Of a stretch of 64,000 bases of DNA, positions 24,294-34,215 are shown piece by piece. Within the stretch, counting starts at the first letter, position 1; every line of letters begins with the position of its first letter. Source of the DNA: Alistipes sp. GTDB taxonomy: Bacteria > Bacteroidota > Bacteroidia > Bacteroidales > Rikenellaceae. A model generated the notes under the pieces. The model made no database searches, was not told the DNA's origin, and saw nothing but the letters and a program-made list of their open reading frames with translations. The DNA lies in NCBI GenBank assembly GCA_017379015.1, contig JAFNXN010000005.1, positions 1-64,000 on the forward strand, read 5' to 3'. The translations under genes and the position numbers were made by a program.

Positions 24294-27057
24294 AGTACAT
24301 GTAGTCGTACTGAGTATAACTCTTATCATATTTTAGGTCGGCAAGTGATGCCGCCTTAACGCCGATGTTGAAGGCCCAACTCTTATGGTTACCGAAGGGC
24401 ACCCAGGTAAAGGACATCTGCCAGCAGTGGAGGTCGCGGGCAATAGATATTGAGGTCATAGACATCTTCTTGGTGGTGAAGTCGAAACCTGAGGTGGCAT
24501 TTATCATCCACTTCTCGGTAAGCTTCACACTACCGTTGAAGTTGATGGTCTGCGTGATCTTCTTGTTATATCCCGTAGTACCGTTATTCACATACTGGGC
24601 TGAGTAGTTGATACTATAGTTAAAGCCGAAGTTCCACGGTATCGAGAAGTCGTAATACTGCCCTGCCATCCACTGTCGTCGCAACGCAGGGTTAAGCTGT
24701 CCGTAGGGGTCGGACCACGAGTTGAAGTACTCGGGGGGCAACGAGGTGATGTCGTTAGCCGCCACCATATTCTTATTTTCGCGCGACTTGAAGGTGTAGC
24801 CAAAACTCCAGCCAATATTCTGGATACGTCCGGGTAGGCCACGTCCCCACATCAGTTTATTATAGCGCACACCTTGGGGCGACACCTCGTATGGGTCGAG
24901 CGTCATCGAGAGGTTGAGGGCGATGTTCTGATAGATCGTCGTACGTAGCTGAATAGGGAGCGTCGAGAGGCGCATTGAGTCCGAGAGGAAGTTATACGAG
25001 CCATTGATCGAGATCTGATCGATTAGCTTTATCTTCTTCACCGTATCGCGCGTGCGCACCTTAGCCTCGAGCGACTGCGAAAGGCCGAAGGTGAGTGAGA
25101 ACTGCTGTCCCGAGCCTGGCACGCCGTAGGCATTGTCGGTAAATGGCGAGTAGACCTTAAAACGACCAGTGGTATCGGTCTGCACCGTCTCATAGAAGCC
25201 ATAACGCTGACGGCTGAAGTCGGGAGCATACGAGAATCCGACGTTAGGGGTTATCGTGTGGCGCACAGCCTGCAGCCTACGCTCCTTCTTCTTAGCCACG
25301 TATGTACCATAGATGGTGGTATTGGCAGATACCGAGGCATTATAGTTGTATATACGCCAGAAGCCATACTCAGGGTCGAGGGTCTCGACAGTGCGCGTCT
25401 CGTTGTTCCACTCCTGACGCACCTTCTTGAAGTACCATCGCTCGGTATAGTTGAACGATGGGCTCACGTTGATGTAGTTAAAGAGCGAAAGCGACGTAGA
25501 GATAGGGATGGTATGCTGAATACCATTCTTCATCTTGGCAAGTGTCTCCTTGGTAAATACCTCACTCTCCTTGGTGTTCACCGTGTTGGTCATCTTCATC
25601 GAGTAGCTCATCTTGATCTTCTCGTACCAGCGTGTCTTGCCCACAGCCTCCTTACGCTTTAGAGGGTTGAAGCTCGCAACGTTGAAGGTGATTGTTGGCA
25701 GTGTCATCGAGATGGTCTTATCGCGAGAGTTCTGCGACACAGCAAGGTTGAGCGAGAGCGAGAATGGAGTACCCTCCCAGCTCTTCGAGTAGGAGATCGA
25801 TGAGTTGGTCTGTGTAGCAAGGATGTCGTTAACCGAGGTTGCAGAGTAACGACCGTAGCCACTAGATGTGAGGTTCACCGATGCTGAGAATGTAGATCCA
25901 GGATTAGCCTTGGCATCCTGCGAGTGTTGCCACTGGATCTTGTAGTTGTTCTGGTTAACATAGTCGGGCTCACCCTTCTCGCCCGTACGTATTGATGAGT
26001 ACGAGAGGTCGAAGCTACCCCTAAATTTGTAACGCTTGACATACTGCGAACGTGCCGAAAGCTCCCATGAGCCGAGGGTATAGATACCACCTCGCAGGGC
26101 GAGATCCATGTGGTCGCCAATCTTGAAGTAGTAGCCCAAATCGCGGATGAAGAATCCCTTAGCATCCTCACCGTATGTAGGCATCAAGAGTCCCGACTTA
26201 GGACCTGTCTGCACAGGGAAGAAGCCCTCGGGGATACCCGGGAAGTAGATAGGCACATCCTCCATCACCAGGTAGGCATATCCCGTGATCACCTTCTTGC
26301 CAGGGATCACCTTAGCCTGTGTCATGGCGAGGTAGAAGTGTGGGTGGTCCGTACAATCGCAAGTAGTGTACATACCATGACCAATGTGAATAGAGCCATC
26401 GGGCTGCATCTTCACCTTGCTACCTACAAGCCAGCCATCACCCTCCTGTGTTGCGATACCCTTGATCACGGCCTTGCGCGAGTCGAGGTTGTAGGTAATG
26501 GTATCCATCGAGTAGGGCGAGCCGCCATCCGAGAACTCGGGGTGTGTGGTTGTGGCAGCACCCTCAACACTATCTCTACGTCCGTGGGCGAAAATATCCT
26601 TTGTCTGCATGTTGACGCTCATGAAGTCGGCCTTGAGGTTCATACCCTGATAGGTAACATCACCCTGCACATAGCTGTAAATCATCTTGTTACGTGCGTC
26701 AAACACCACCGAGTCGACAGCCTTACCCTTGACAATATCGTTAAGCTGCAACCCTTGTGACTTCTTACGGGCTGTATCCGCAGATGGCTCCACGGCACTC
26801 TCCGTGCGAGGCTCTTGGGTCACAGACTGAGGCGAACGTCTTGCGGGAACTTGACGCTGAAGCGTAGGATCATCAGGGGGTGTTGCAACCGAGAGCGGGC
26901 TGATAGCAGCCCCATTATCTGAACGAAGCAACGTCGTATCCTGCCCAGCAAGCCAGCTAAAACTCCTAGCACCCACACCCGAAATTCCCGAGAGCAGGCA
27001 TAGGAACACCGCTAGAAGGAGCAGCGACATTAGATATTTTAGAAAAAAATGTCTCAA
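24292..27057 (-). CDS. lptD: LPS-assembly protein LptD, Bacteroidetes type
   Basis: A 921-residue outer-membrane protein expected to insert lipopolysaccharide into the outer leaflet. It has an N-terminal signal/anchor (FLKYLMSLLLLAVFLCLLSG), then a low-complexity spacer. An OstA-like beta-taco domain follows at about residues 105-270 (DARNKMIYSYVQGDVTYQGMNLKADF, YTTCDCTDHPHFYL), then a long beta-barrel with alternating aromatic strands ending in YTQYDYMY. The CDC..HPHFY stretch is common to Bacteroidetes LptD-like proteins. The gene is alone on this strand. Its likely promoter is a TATCTTTG at 27172-27179, divergent from the amidase. Confidence 0.9.
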   Translation of the reverse strand: MRHFFLKYLMSLLLLAVFLCLLSGISGVGARSFSWLAGQDTTLLRSDNGAAISPLSVATPPDDPTLQRQVPARRSPQSVTQEPRTESAVEPSADTARKKSQGLQLNDIVKGKAVDSVVFDARNKMIYSYVQGDVTYQGMNLKADFMSVNMQTKDIFAHGRRDSVEGAATTTHPEFSDGGSPYSMDTITYNLDSRKAVIKGIATQEGDGWLVGSKVKMQPDGSIHIGHGMYTTCDCTDHPHFYLAMTQAKVIPGKKVITGYAYLVMEDVPIYFPGIPEGFFPVQTGPKSGLLMPTYGEDAKGFFIRDLGYYFKIGDHMDLALRGGIYTLGSWELSARSQYVKRYKFRGSFDLSYSSIRTGEKGEPDYVNQNNYKIQWQHSQDAKANPGSTFSASVNLTSSGYGRYSATSVNDILATQTNSSISYSKSWEGTPFSLSLNLAVSQNSRDKTISMTLPTITFNVASFNPLKRKEAVGKTRWYEKIKMSYSMKMTNTVNTKESEVFTKETLAKMKNGIQHTIPISTSLSLFNYINVSPSFNYTERWYFKKVRQEWNNETRTVETLDPEYGFWRIYNYNASVSANTTIYGTYVAKKKERRLQAVRHTITPNVGFSYAPDFSRQRYGFYETVQTDTTGRFKVYSPFTDNAYGVPGSGQQFSLTFGLSQSLEAKVRTRDTVKKIKLIDQISINGSYNFLSDSMRLSTLPIQLRTTIYQNIALNLSMTLDPYEVSPQGVRYNKLMWGRGLPGRIQNIGWSFGYTFKSRENKNMVAANDITSLPPEYFNSWSDPYGQLNPALRRQWMAGQYYDFSIPWNFGFNYSINYSAQYVNNGTTGYNKKITQTINFNGSVKLTEKWMINATSGFDFTTKKMSMTSISIARDLHCWQMSFTWVPFGNHKSWAFNIGVKAASLADLKYDKSYTQYDYMY

Positions 27058-27074
27058 AATTCAATATTTTTTTA

Positions 27075-27082
27075 TACCTTTG
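27075..27082 (+). promoter_or_regulatory. -7 box of the amidase operon
   Basis: TACCTTTG lies about 140 bases before the amidase ATG. No clear -33 TTG. The leader would contain the two palindromes at 27081-27097 and 27139-27152. Confidence 0.45.
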
Positions 27083-27097
27083 CCGACAATGTCGGCA
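27081..27097. promoter_or_regulatory. Perfect hairpin tgccgac/gtcggca
   Basis: A 7 bp perfect inverted repeat with a 3-base spacer right after the -7 box. It may form at the 5' end of the leader RNA or be an operator. Confidence 0.45.
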
Positions 27098-27138
27098 AAA
27101 CACCCCGACATGGCTATTATTGCACCAATAAAGGGGTA

Positions 27139-27152
27139 TTACCTTTAGGTAA
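27139..27152. promoter_or_regulatory. Small palindrome ttacct/aggtaa
   Basis: A 6 bp inverted repeat with a 2-base spacer between the divergent lptD and amidase promoters. Confidence 0.3.
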
Positions 27153-27171
27153 ATCCACCACTTATAATTGG

Positions 27172-27179
27172 CAAAGATA
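27172..27179 (-). promoter_or_regulatory. -7 box of lptD
   Basis: TATCTTTG on the minus strand, which would give a leader of about 105 bases. Confidence 0.5.
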
Positions 27180-27219
27180 GCATTTTTTTACGGATAATTT
27201 AACTTTGGAGCCACAAATT

Positions 27220-28338
27220 ATGAGAAAACTTTATCTCATACTCGCACTGCTACTCGTCGCCGTTGCTAATAACGCAATAGCACGAGAGTTTGTTGTTTGG
27301 TCCAACCCCAGAGTTGTAGTTATCGACCCCGGACACGGAGGTGCATCGCGCCCCGGAGCAGTGCGTGGCGGTATCAAAGAGAAGGATATAAACCTCGCCG
27401 TATCGCTCGAGCTTCGACGCCTACTTGGCGAGAAGCTCCCAGAGCTAGAGATCTATCTCACTCGCGAGAAGGATGTTGAGCTTCATGCAGACAAGAGTGC
27501 CGACAACCTCTCACGACCCAAGCTTGCCAACGAGAAGGGGGCAGACCTCTTCATATCAATACATGCCAATGCCCACGACGATAAGAGCGTATCAGGAGCC
27601 GAGGTTATCGTGCTATCGCTCGACAACTCGACACAGGGCTATACGCAACGACGCACCGTGGCTGGCGATGGTGACGACTATATCGACATCGGCAACATAG
27701 ATCGCAACTCACTAGCCTTCATCGAGGCACTATCGCTACTGATGAACAACGACCCTATAAACCGCACCTTTGGCGATATTGTGGGTAACAAGCTGCGCTC
27801 GATAGGTCGTAAGTATCGAGGCGTCAAGGTCTACCCCGGCAGGGTGTGGACAGTACTCTACCCGCTGCGTGGTCCGGGCATCATCGTCGAGATAGGCTTC
27901 ATGAGCAACAGCGAGGAGCTTAAGTATATCAGCTCGAAGGCAGGACAGAGCAAGATCGCGGGAGCCATCTGTGATGCAATAGTTGAGTATCTGGCACTTC
28001 TCGATGAGATGACGGTGAGCACCCCAACAAGCGAGGCTGAGAGCCCAGCCAATGAGAGCAGCGAGGCTAAGGCAGAGCCTTCAAAGGGGGACACACCCAT
28101 TGAGCAGGGTTATACTATTCAGGTGATGGCATCGGCAACTGAGCTCGAGATAAGCGAGTCGCGCTTCGGCAAGCTACACACCAAGATAGCTAAGTTTGAG
28201 GGAAAAGGCACATACAAATATAAGTACTGCTACGGTCGCTATGCAACGCTCAACGAGGCAAAGTGCGCCTTAGAAGAGATAAGAGCCGTGGCAAAGGATG
28301 CTTATATCGTGCAGTTTGAAGATTGTAAACTAAAGTAG
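27220..28338 (+). CDS. N-acetylmuramoyl-L-alanine amidase with SPOR-like domain
   Basis: The 372-residue exported enzyme cuts the bond between the glycan strand and the stem peptide of peptidoglycan. A signal peptide (MRKLYLILALLLVAVANNAIA) precedes an Amidase_3 domain with the zinc-site motifs VVVIDPGHGG, the helix EKDINLAVSLELRRLL, FISIHANAHDD and IIVEIGFMSNSEEL. An acidic Ser/Glu-rich linker leads to a C-terminal SPOR-like domain (GYTIQVMASATELEISES) that would target septal glycan. I chose the ATG at 27220; an upstream TTG adds only four residues before a second Met. The MCE gene follows after 19 bases. Confidence 0.94.
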   Translation: MRKLYLILALLLVAVANNAIAREFVVWSNPRVVVIDPGHGGASRPGAVRGGIKEKDINLAVSLELRRLLGEKLPELEIYLTREKDVELHADKSADNLSRPKLANEKGADLFISIHANAHDDKSVSGAEVIVLSLDNSTQGYTQRRTVAGDGDDYIDIGNIDRNSLAFIEALSLLMNNDPINRTFGDIVGNKLRSIGRKYRGVKVYPGRVWTVLYPLRGPGIIVEIGFMSNSEELKYISSKAGQSKIAGAICDAIVEYLALLDEMTVSTPTSEAESPANESSEAKAEPSKGDTPIEQGYTIQVMASATELEISESRFGKLHTKIAKFEGKGTYKYKYCYGRYATLNEAKCALEEIRAVAKDAYIVQFEDCKLK

Positions 28339-28357
28339 AAACTAAAAACATTGTAAG

Positions 28358-29314
28358 ATGAAGATTCGTAGAGAGTTTAAGATTGGAATTTTTGCCGTGA
28401 TAGTAATCTTGGTATCATGGTGGGGAATTAAGTGGCTTGGAGGTCAGAATCTACTGCTTACGAGCAGCCACTACTACGCCTATTATGAGGACGTAAGCGG
28501 ACTAATGGTATCATCGCGCGTAAAGCTACGCGGAGTGGTTATCGGCAATGTACAGGAGATCAACCTAGAGGGCGACAAGGTCAAGGTAGAGATGCTCATC
28601 GAGAATAAATATGCTGAGATGATCCCCTCAAACTCTGTTGCCGAGCTTGGCGCAGCAGGACTCATGGGCGGCACTGAGATCAACATCATTCAGGGTGACG
28701 GCACAGAGGCTATCGCCCCTAAGTCGACCATCGAGGGTCGCATTAAGCCAGACTTGATTGGAGATATGGCGGGCAAGGCATCGGGACTCATCGACGGACT
28801 CACAACAACCGTGGATAGCATCAACACCCTTCTTGGCGAGAATGGCGAGCCTATAACTCAGATGATTGCCAACCTTGAGGCTATGACAGCAACGATCAAC
28901 ACAATGGTTGCGGCGGCACAGCACAACCTCAACGGCACGCTGGGCAACCTCCGCACATTCACCGACTCGCTTGCCGACAACACATCGCACATCGAGTCGA
29001 TGCTCAGCAACCTTGATCGCTTCTCAACAGACCTCGCCGAGGCTCAGTTTATCGAGCAGCTATCGACAACCATCAACCAGTTAAATAGCGCAATAACAGC
29101 TATTAACGAGGGCAATGGCACAGCAGGCATGCTTCTTAACGACAAGGCACTATACGACTCATTGAACCAGGCGGGCAACAACCTCGCCCTACTTCTTGAG
29201 GACCTTAAGACCAACCCTAAGCGTTACGTACACTTCTCGCTATTTGGCTCAAGCCAGAGCAAGGAGGAGCGCAAGGCAGAGCGCGAGGCACGCAAGGCGG
29301 CAAAAAATGAGTAG
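28358..29314 (+). CDS. MCE/MlaD-family lipid transport protein
   Basis: A 318-residue protein with one N-terminal membrane helix (FKIGIFAVIVILVSWWGIKWLGG) and a single MCE domain at about residues 38-115 (YYAYYEDVSGLMVSSRVKLRGVVIGNV, GAAGLMGGTEINI). A long helical tail follows (INTLLGENGEPITQMIANLEAMTATINTM). MlaD-like proteins carry phospholipids between the membranes as hexamers. No MlaE or MlaF gene is adjacent. It lies between the amidase and mutS2 genes, an arrangement I recall from other Bacteroidales. Confidence 0.92.
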   Translation: MKIRREFKIGIFAVIVILVSWWGIKWLGGQNLLLTSSHYYAYYEDVSGLMVSSRVKLRGVVIGNVQEINLEGDKVKVEMLIENKYAEMIPSNSVAELGAAGLMGGTEINIIQGDGTEAIAPKSTIEGRIKPDLIGDMAGKASGLIDGLTTTVDSINTLLGENGEPITQMIANLEAMTATINTMVAAAQHNLNGTLGNLRTFTDSLADNTSHIESMLSNLDRFSTDLAEAQFIEQLSTTINQLNSAITAINEGNGTAGMLLNDKALYDSLNQAGNNLALLLEDLKTNPKRYVHFSLFGSSQSKEERKAEREARKAAKNE

Positions 29315-29350
29315 TAAGAGGTTCACCTTAGCATTAGCACCTATTTAGCG

Positions 29351-31840
29351 ATGATCTACCCAGCAAACTTTGAGCAGCGCGTCGGCTTCGACCAGATACG
29401 CACCGAGATAATCGGAGCTTGTTCGATGCAATCATCACGCGAGAGGATCGCCTCGGAGGGCTTTAGTCGCTCGATGCGCGAGATTACTCAGCGACTGACG
29501 CTTGCCGACGAGATGCGCCAGATCATCTTAATGGAGCCTGGTCACGAGATTGGCGAGCAGGAGGATATTCGACACATCGTCGATAAGGTTGCCGTCGAGG
29601 GTTCGTACCTTAGCTCCGAGGAGTGTGCAACGCTATGTCGCTCGCTGCGCTCGGCATCAAGCATCGTGCGCTTCATCCTATCGCGCCGCGCCGAGAACTA
29701 CGCAGAGCTAAAGCGCATAACACACAACGTCGAGACCTACCCCGAGCTTCAAGCCTCGATCGAAAGAGTTGTCGACGATAAGGGCGAGGTGCGCTCATCG
29801 GCATCCCCGGAGCTTGCCGAGATACGCCGTCTTATTCGCGAGCACGAGGGACAGGTGGCAAAGCGTCTGCAACAGGTGTTGCAACGCGCTAAGTCACAGG
29901 GCATTGTCGATGCCGATGCAATGATCTCGATACGTGATGGACATGCCGTAATACCAGTCTCGGCATCGAACAAACGTAAGATCTCGGGTTTTATTCTCGA
30001 CGAGTCGGCAACAGGACGCACTGCCTATGTTGAGCCTGTCGAGGTTGTGGAGCTAAACAACGAGCTTCGCGAGTTGGAGTACTCGGAACGTCGCGAAATA
30101 GTGCGCATACTAACCGAGCTTACGTCGATACTACGCCTTGATGTCGAGGGACTTAGACGCATCGAGGAGTATCTGACAACGATTGATACGCTGAGGGCAA
30201 AGGCTCGTTGGGCAATAGGCAACGGAGCTACCAAGCCGATCATTTCGACAGACGGACGATTGGTGCTTCGCAAGGCGCGCCATCCACTCTTGCAGAAGAC
30301 TCTCCGAGAGCAGCAGCGCGAGATAGTACCTCTCGACATGGAGCTAAACCCCGAGCGTCGCATCTTAGTGATCTCGGGACCAAACGCTGGTGGTAAGTCG
30401 GTATGTTTGAAGACCACGGGCATACTTCAATATATGGTACAGTGCGGCTTCCTAGTGCCAGCACTCGAGAACTCCGAGTTCCCGATCTTCGACTCGCTAC
30501 TTATCGACATTGGCGACCAGCAGTCTATCGAGAACGACCTCTCGACATACTCGTCACACCTGATGAACATGCGTACGATGCTTAACGAAGCATCAGAGCG
30601 TACGCTAATACTCATCGACGAGTTTGGCTCGGGCACCGAGCCTACGATTGGTGGAGCTATCTCGGAGGCGATACTCGAACGCTTTGTCGAGCAGAGGGCA
30701 TACGGCGTTATCACAACCCACTATGCCAACATCAAATACTTTGCCTCACGACACGATGGCGTAGCTAATGGAGCTATGTCGTTCGATGTCAAGAATATAC
30801 GCCCACTGTTTAGTCTTGAGATGGGTAAACCAGGAAGCTCCTTTGCCGTTGAGATAGCACGCAAGACAGGACTTCCAGAGGATATCATCCAGCGTGCCAC
30901 GGAGATGGCTGGCGAGGACCACATAAAACTCGAGAAGCAGCTTCGCGAGATTGCTCGCGACAAGCGATACTGGGCAGAAAAGCGCGACCGCATACGCCTC
31001 ACCGACCGTAAGGTTGAGCAGCTCGAACAGACATATAGCGACCGTCTGCAAAGCATCAAGGAGGAGCGTAAGGAGATTATCGAGAAGGCACGTCGCGAGG
31101 CTGCCGAGCTCCTATCCGAGGCGAACCGCACAATCGAGAATACGATACGCACCATACGCGAGACCCAAGCCGAGAAGGAGATTACACGCTCGGTGCGTAA
31201 GGAGCTTACCACATTTGCCGACGAGGTGGTATTCGACCAGAAGGCACATGAGGATCGTCTTGAGCAGGAGATGCAGCGTCTGGCACGTCGTCGCGAGAGA
31301 CGTGAGCAACGAGCACGCGAGCGCGAGGAGCGCATCGAGCTGAGCAAGCCTGCCGAGCCAGCACCTCTAAAGATCGAGGTAGGCTCGAAGGTATGCCTTG
31401 ATGGTCAGGCTATCCCCGGTGTGGTGCAGCTCATCAAGGGCAAGAAGGCTCAGGTGGCTTTTGGGCAGATGATTATGATGGTCGAACTTGCGCGCCTCAA
31501 GGCGGTATCATCGGCAGAGTATAAGCGCGCCACACGTCCCGAGACACCACGCACCGTGGTATCGGTAGATATTCGCGAGCGCAAGCTTAACTTCCGCGAC
31601 AACATCGACGTGCGCGGCATGCGAGCAATGGAGGCTCTTGCCGCCGTGGAGGATCTTGTGGATGATGCTCTGATGGTTGGCGTCGGCAGCGTGACAATAC
31701 TCCATGGCAAGGGCACGGGAGCCCTTAAGGAGGAGATTCGACGCTATCTACGCACCGTGCGCGACGTGGCGACAATAGCCGACGATCATGCCGATCGTGG
31801 TGGTGCTGGCATCACCATTGTTACATTTAGACAGGATTGA
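29351..31840 (+). CDS. mutS2: Endonuclease MutS2
   Basis: An 829-residue MutS paralogue that limits recombination or rescues collided ribosomes, depending on the organism. The helical core leads to the ATPase with Walker A VISGPNAGGKSVCLKTTG (about residue 340), Walker B LILIDEFGSGTEPTIG and the ST-rich GDQQSIENDLSTYSSHL. A long coiled coil (residues about 520-660) precedes the C-terminal Smr nuclease domain with DVRGMRAMEALAAVEDLVDD and TILHGKGTGALKEEI. It lacks the mismatch-recognition domain, which distinguishes MutS2 from MutS. It is 36 bases after the MCE gene. Confidence 0.96.
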   Translation: MIYPANFEQRVGFDQIRTEIIGACSMQSSRERIASEGFSRSMREITQRLTLADEMRQIILMEPGHEIGEQEDIRHIVDKVAVEGSYLSSEECATLCRSLRSASSIVRFILSRRAENYAELKRITHNVETYPELQASIERVVDDKGEVRSSASPELAEIRRLIREHEGQVAKRLQQVLQRAKSQGIVDADAMISIRDGHAVIPVSASNKRKISGFILDESATGRTAYVEPVEVVELNNELRELEYSERREIVRILTELTSILRLDVEGLRRIEEYLTTIDTLRAKARWAIGNGATKPIISTDGRLVLRKARHPLLQKTLREQQREIVPLDMELNPERRILVISGPNAGGKSVCLKTTGILQYMVQCGFLVPALENSEFPIFDSLLIDIGDQQSIENDLSTYSSHLMNMRTMLNEASERTLILIDEFGSGTEPTIGGAISEAILERFVEQRAYGVITTHYANIKYFASRHDGVANGAMSFDVKNIRPLFSLEMGKPGSSFAVEIARKTGLPEDIIQRATEMAGEDHIKLEKQLREIARDKRYWAEKRDRIRLTDRKVEQLEQTYSDRLQSIKEERKEIIEKARREAAELLSEANRTIENTIRTIRETQAEKEITRSVRKELTTFADEVVFDQKAHEDRLEQEMQRLARRRERREQRAREREERIELSKPAEPAPLKIEVGSKVCLDGQAIPGVVQLIKGKKAQVAFGQMIMMVELARLKAVSSAEYKRATRPETPRTVVSVDIRERKLNFRDNIDVRGMRAMEALAAVEDLVDDALMVGVGSVTILHGKGTGALKEEIRRYLRTVRDVATIADDHADRGGAGITIVTFRQD

Positions 31841-31854
31841 TAAACATAATATAG

Positions 31855-34215
31855 ATGAACTATTTACTATCCGACATAGCTCGCATAGTTGGAGGCGAGC
31901 TTCGTGGCGACGATCTACGTATTCGTGAGATCGCAACCGACTCTCGTAGCGTGACACAATCATCCGATACGCTCTTTGCAGCCATCAATGGCAAGCATCA
32001 CGATGGTCATAACTTCGTTGAGCGCATGGCGTTGCGCGGCGTACGCTCCTTTATCGTCGAGCGCGAGATGGAGCTCGCGAAGGAGTGCAGCATGATAATC
32101 GTCGAGAACACAATAGTTGCTCTACAGAGGCTCGCCGAGTACCACCGTTCACTCTTTAGAGGCACGATAGTGGGTATCACAGGGTCGAACGGCAAGACCA
32201 TTGTCAAGGAGTGGGCGGCACGTTCGATGCCTAGCACCGTGCGTTCGTTTGCCTCGCCCAAGAGCTACAACTCGCAGCTCGGCGTGGCACTATCTTTACT
32301 CATGCTCGAGGGCGAGGAGCAGGTGGCATTCATCGAGGCGGGAATATCGGAGCCAGGAGAGATGGAGCGTCTTGAGAGGATGATACGCCCCGACATCGTT
32401 GTGATAACATCGATTGGCGATGCACACTCAGCCAACTTCGCAAGCGAGGAGCAGAAGATCGAGGAGAAGCTTAAACTATGCCTTAATGCAAAGTCTATAA
32501 TATATAGTAAGGAGTATCGCTCGCTAGAGAGACATATCATCGCAAGGTATAGCGACCGAGAGCTAATCGACAGTAGTAGCGAGTCGGTCGACGAGATTTT
32601 GGAGCTTAGCGATGCCCTCTCGGTAGATGCAGCACACGTGGCTGCACTGATGCACAAGCTCGGCTATGGCGTCGACGGTGCTGTATTCTCAGCGAAGGTA
32701 GCCATGCGACTAGAGCTTAAGGAGGGTATCGACAACTCGATGATCATCGACGACACGTACAACTCGGATATCAACTCCGTGATAGTTGCTCTCGATGCAC
32801 TACATCGTCAGTCGATGGGTCGTCGCAAGATTGCCGTGATTTCGGATATTCTTCAGAGTGGCATGGCCGAGGAGGAGCTATATCGCCGTGTAGCAGAGGC
32901 TGTTAAGAATGCGCATATTGACCATCTAATAGGCGTTGGCGCAAAGATTGCTAAGCATAGCAAGCTCTTTGATCTCAACTCATCGTTCTACTACTCTACC
33001 GACGAACTGCTCGAGAACTTCTCGCGCGAGAGGTGGGCAGACTCCGTAATCCTTGTCAAGGGTAGCCGCGATAGTCGCTTCGAGCGCATCATACGCCTTC
33101 TGGAGCGTCGCACACACACCACAACACTCGAGGTAGACCTTGCTGCGATGAAGAAGAATCTCAACTACTTCCGCCGTCATCTGCCACACCAGCATCCAAT
33201 AGTTGCTATGGTCAAGGCTTGGAGCTATGGCACGGGGGATGTGGATGTGGCTCGCATGCTTCAGCACGAGGGCGTTGCCTATCTTGCCGTCGCCTTTGCC
33301 GACGAGGGTGTGACGCTACGCTTGAAGGGTATAACGATGCCTATCGTTGTGCTCAATGCCGACCACGACAGCTTCGATGTGATGATCTCGCACGACCTTG
33401 AGCCAGAGATATATAGCTTCCAGTCGCTCGACGAATTCCGACGTGCTGTGCATCGTGCAGGCAGGGAGAACTACCCAATACACGTGAAGCTCGACACGGG
33501 CATGCACCGTCTAGGCTTTGTCGAGGATGACATAGACCTGCTAGGTCGCGCCATACACCTCGACACGACGCTACGCATAGCCTCGATCTTCTCGCACCTA
33601 TCATGCGCCGACATACCTGCGGAGGATGACTTCACACGTAAGCAGCTTGAGAGCTTCGAGTATATGAGTTCGCAGCTTATCGAGTGGCTTGACTATACCC
33701 CACTTCGCCACATCGCAAACTCGGCAGCCATCGTTCGCTTCAAGGAGGCGAGGTACGACATGTGTCGCCTAGGCTTGGGACTCTACGGCTACGGATTTGA
33801 GCATAACGAGGAGCTTATTCCTGTGGCTACGCTCTCTACACGCATCGTGCAGATCAAGCAGCTGCGCAAGGGGGAGTCCGTGGGCTATGGACGCACGGAG
33901 CGTCTTGAGCGCGACACCACAATAGCCACAATACCCGTGGGCTATGCCGATGGCCTTGATCGCCACCTTGGAAACAGACGATGGAGCGTAAGCGTAAAGG
34001 GTAAGCGAGCAGCAATCCTCGGCAGAGTATGCATGGATAGTGCAATGATCGACATTAGCGACATTGAGGGTGTAGCAGTTGGCGACAAGGTGACCATCTT
34101 CGGTGGCGAACGAGGACTTACGCTCGAGGATATGGCACGCGTGCTCGACACAATATCGTACGAGATAATGACATCAATATCAGCGCGTGTAAAACGCATA
34201 TATACTGAGAGATAA
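31855..34215 (+). CDS. Fused MurF ligase and alanine racemase
   Basis: A 786-residue fusion. The N-terminal half (to about 420) is a MurF-type ligase: IGGELRGDDLRIREIATDSR, Walker A GITGSNGKT (about 107-115) and IIDDTYNSDINSVIVALDAL. It should add D-Ala-D-Ala to the UDP-MurNAc-tripeptide. The C-terminal half, from TTTLEVDLAAMKKNL, is a PLP alanine racemase; the PLP lysine is in VAMVKAWSYGTG (about 453), and later blocks are HVKLDTGMHRLGF and IPVGYADGLDRHLGNR. The fusion is usual in Bacteroidetes and links D-Ala supply to its use. A second Mur ligase is encoded at 46836. The stop and the next ATG overlap (TAATG). Confidence 0.95.
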   Translation: MNYLLSDIARIVGGELRGDDLRIREIATDSRSVTQSSDTLFAAINGKHHDGHNFVERMALRGVRSFIVEREMELAKECSMIIVENTIVALQRLAEYHRSLFRGTIVGITGSNGKTIVKEWAARSMPSTVRSFASPKSYNSQLGVALSLLMLEGEEQVAFIEAGISEPGEMERLERMIRPDIVVITSIGDAHSANFASEEQKIEEKLKLCLNAKSIIYSKEYRSLERHIIARYSDRELIDSSSESVDEILELSDALSVDAAHVAALMHKLGYGVDGAVFSAKVAMRLELKEGIDNSMIIDDTYNSDINSVIVALDALHRQSMGRRKIAVISDILQSGMAEEELYRRVAEAVKNAHIDHLIGVGAKIAKHSKLFDLNSSFYYSTDELLENFSRERWADSVILVKGSRDSRFERIIRLLERRTHTTTLEVDLAAMKKNLNYFRRHLPHQHPIVAMVKAWSYGTGDVDVARMLQHEGVAYLAVAFADEGVTLRLKGITMPIVVLNADHDSFDVMISHDLEPEIYSFQSLDEFRRAVHRAGRENYPIHVKLDTGMHRLGFVEDDIDLLGRAIHLDTTLRIASIFSHLSCADIPAEDDFTRKQLESFEYMSSQLIEWLDYTPLRHIANSAAIVRFKEARYDMCRLGLGLYGYGFEHNEELIPVATLSTRIVQIKQLRKGESVGYGRTERLERDTTIATIPVGYADGLDRHLGNRRWSVSVKGKRAAILGRVCMDSAMIDISDIEGVAVGDKVTIFGGERGLTLEDMARVLDTISYEIMTSISARVKRIYTER

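Noticed and set aside
26110..26760. 216-codon plus-strand frame inside lptD
   Set aside because: It is the antisense shadow of the well-supported lptD reading frame.
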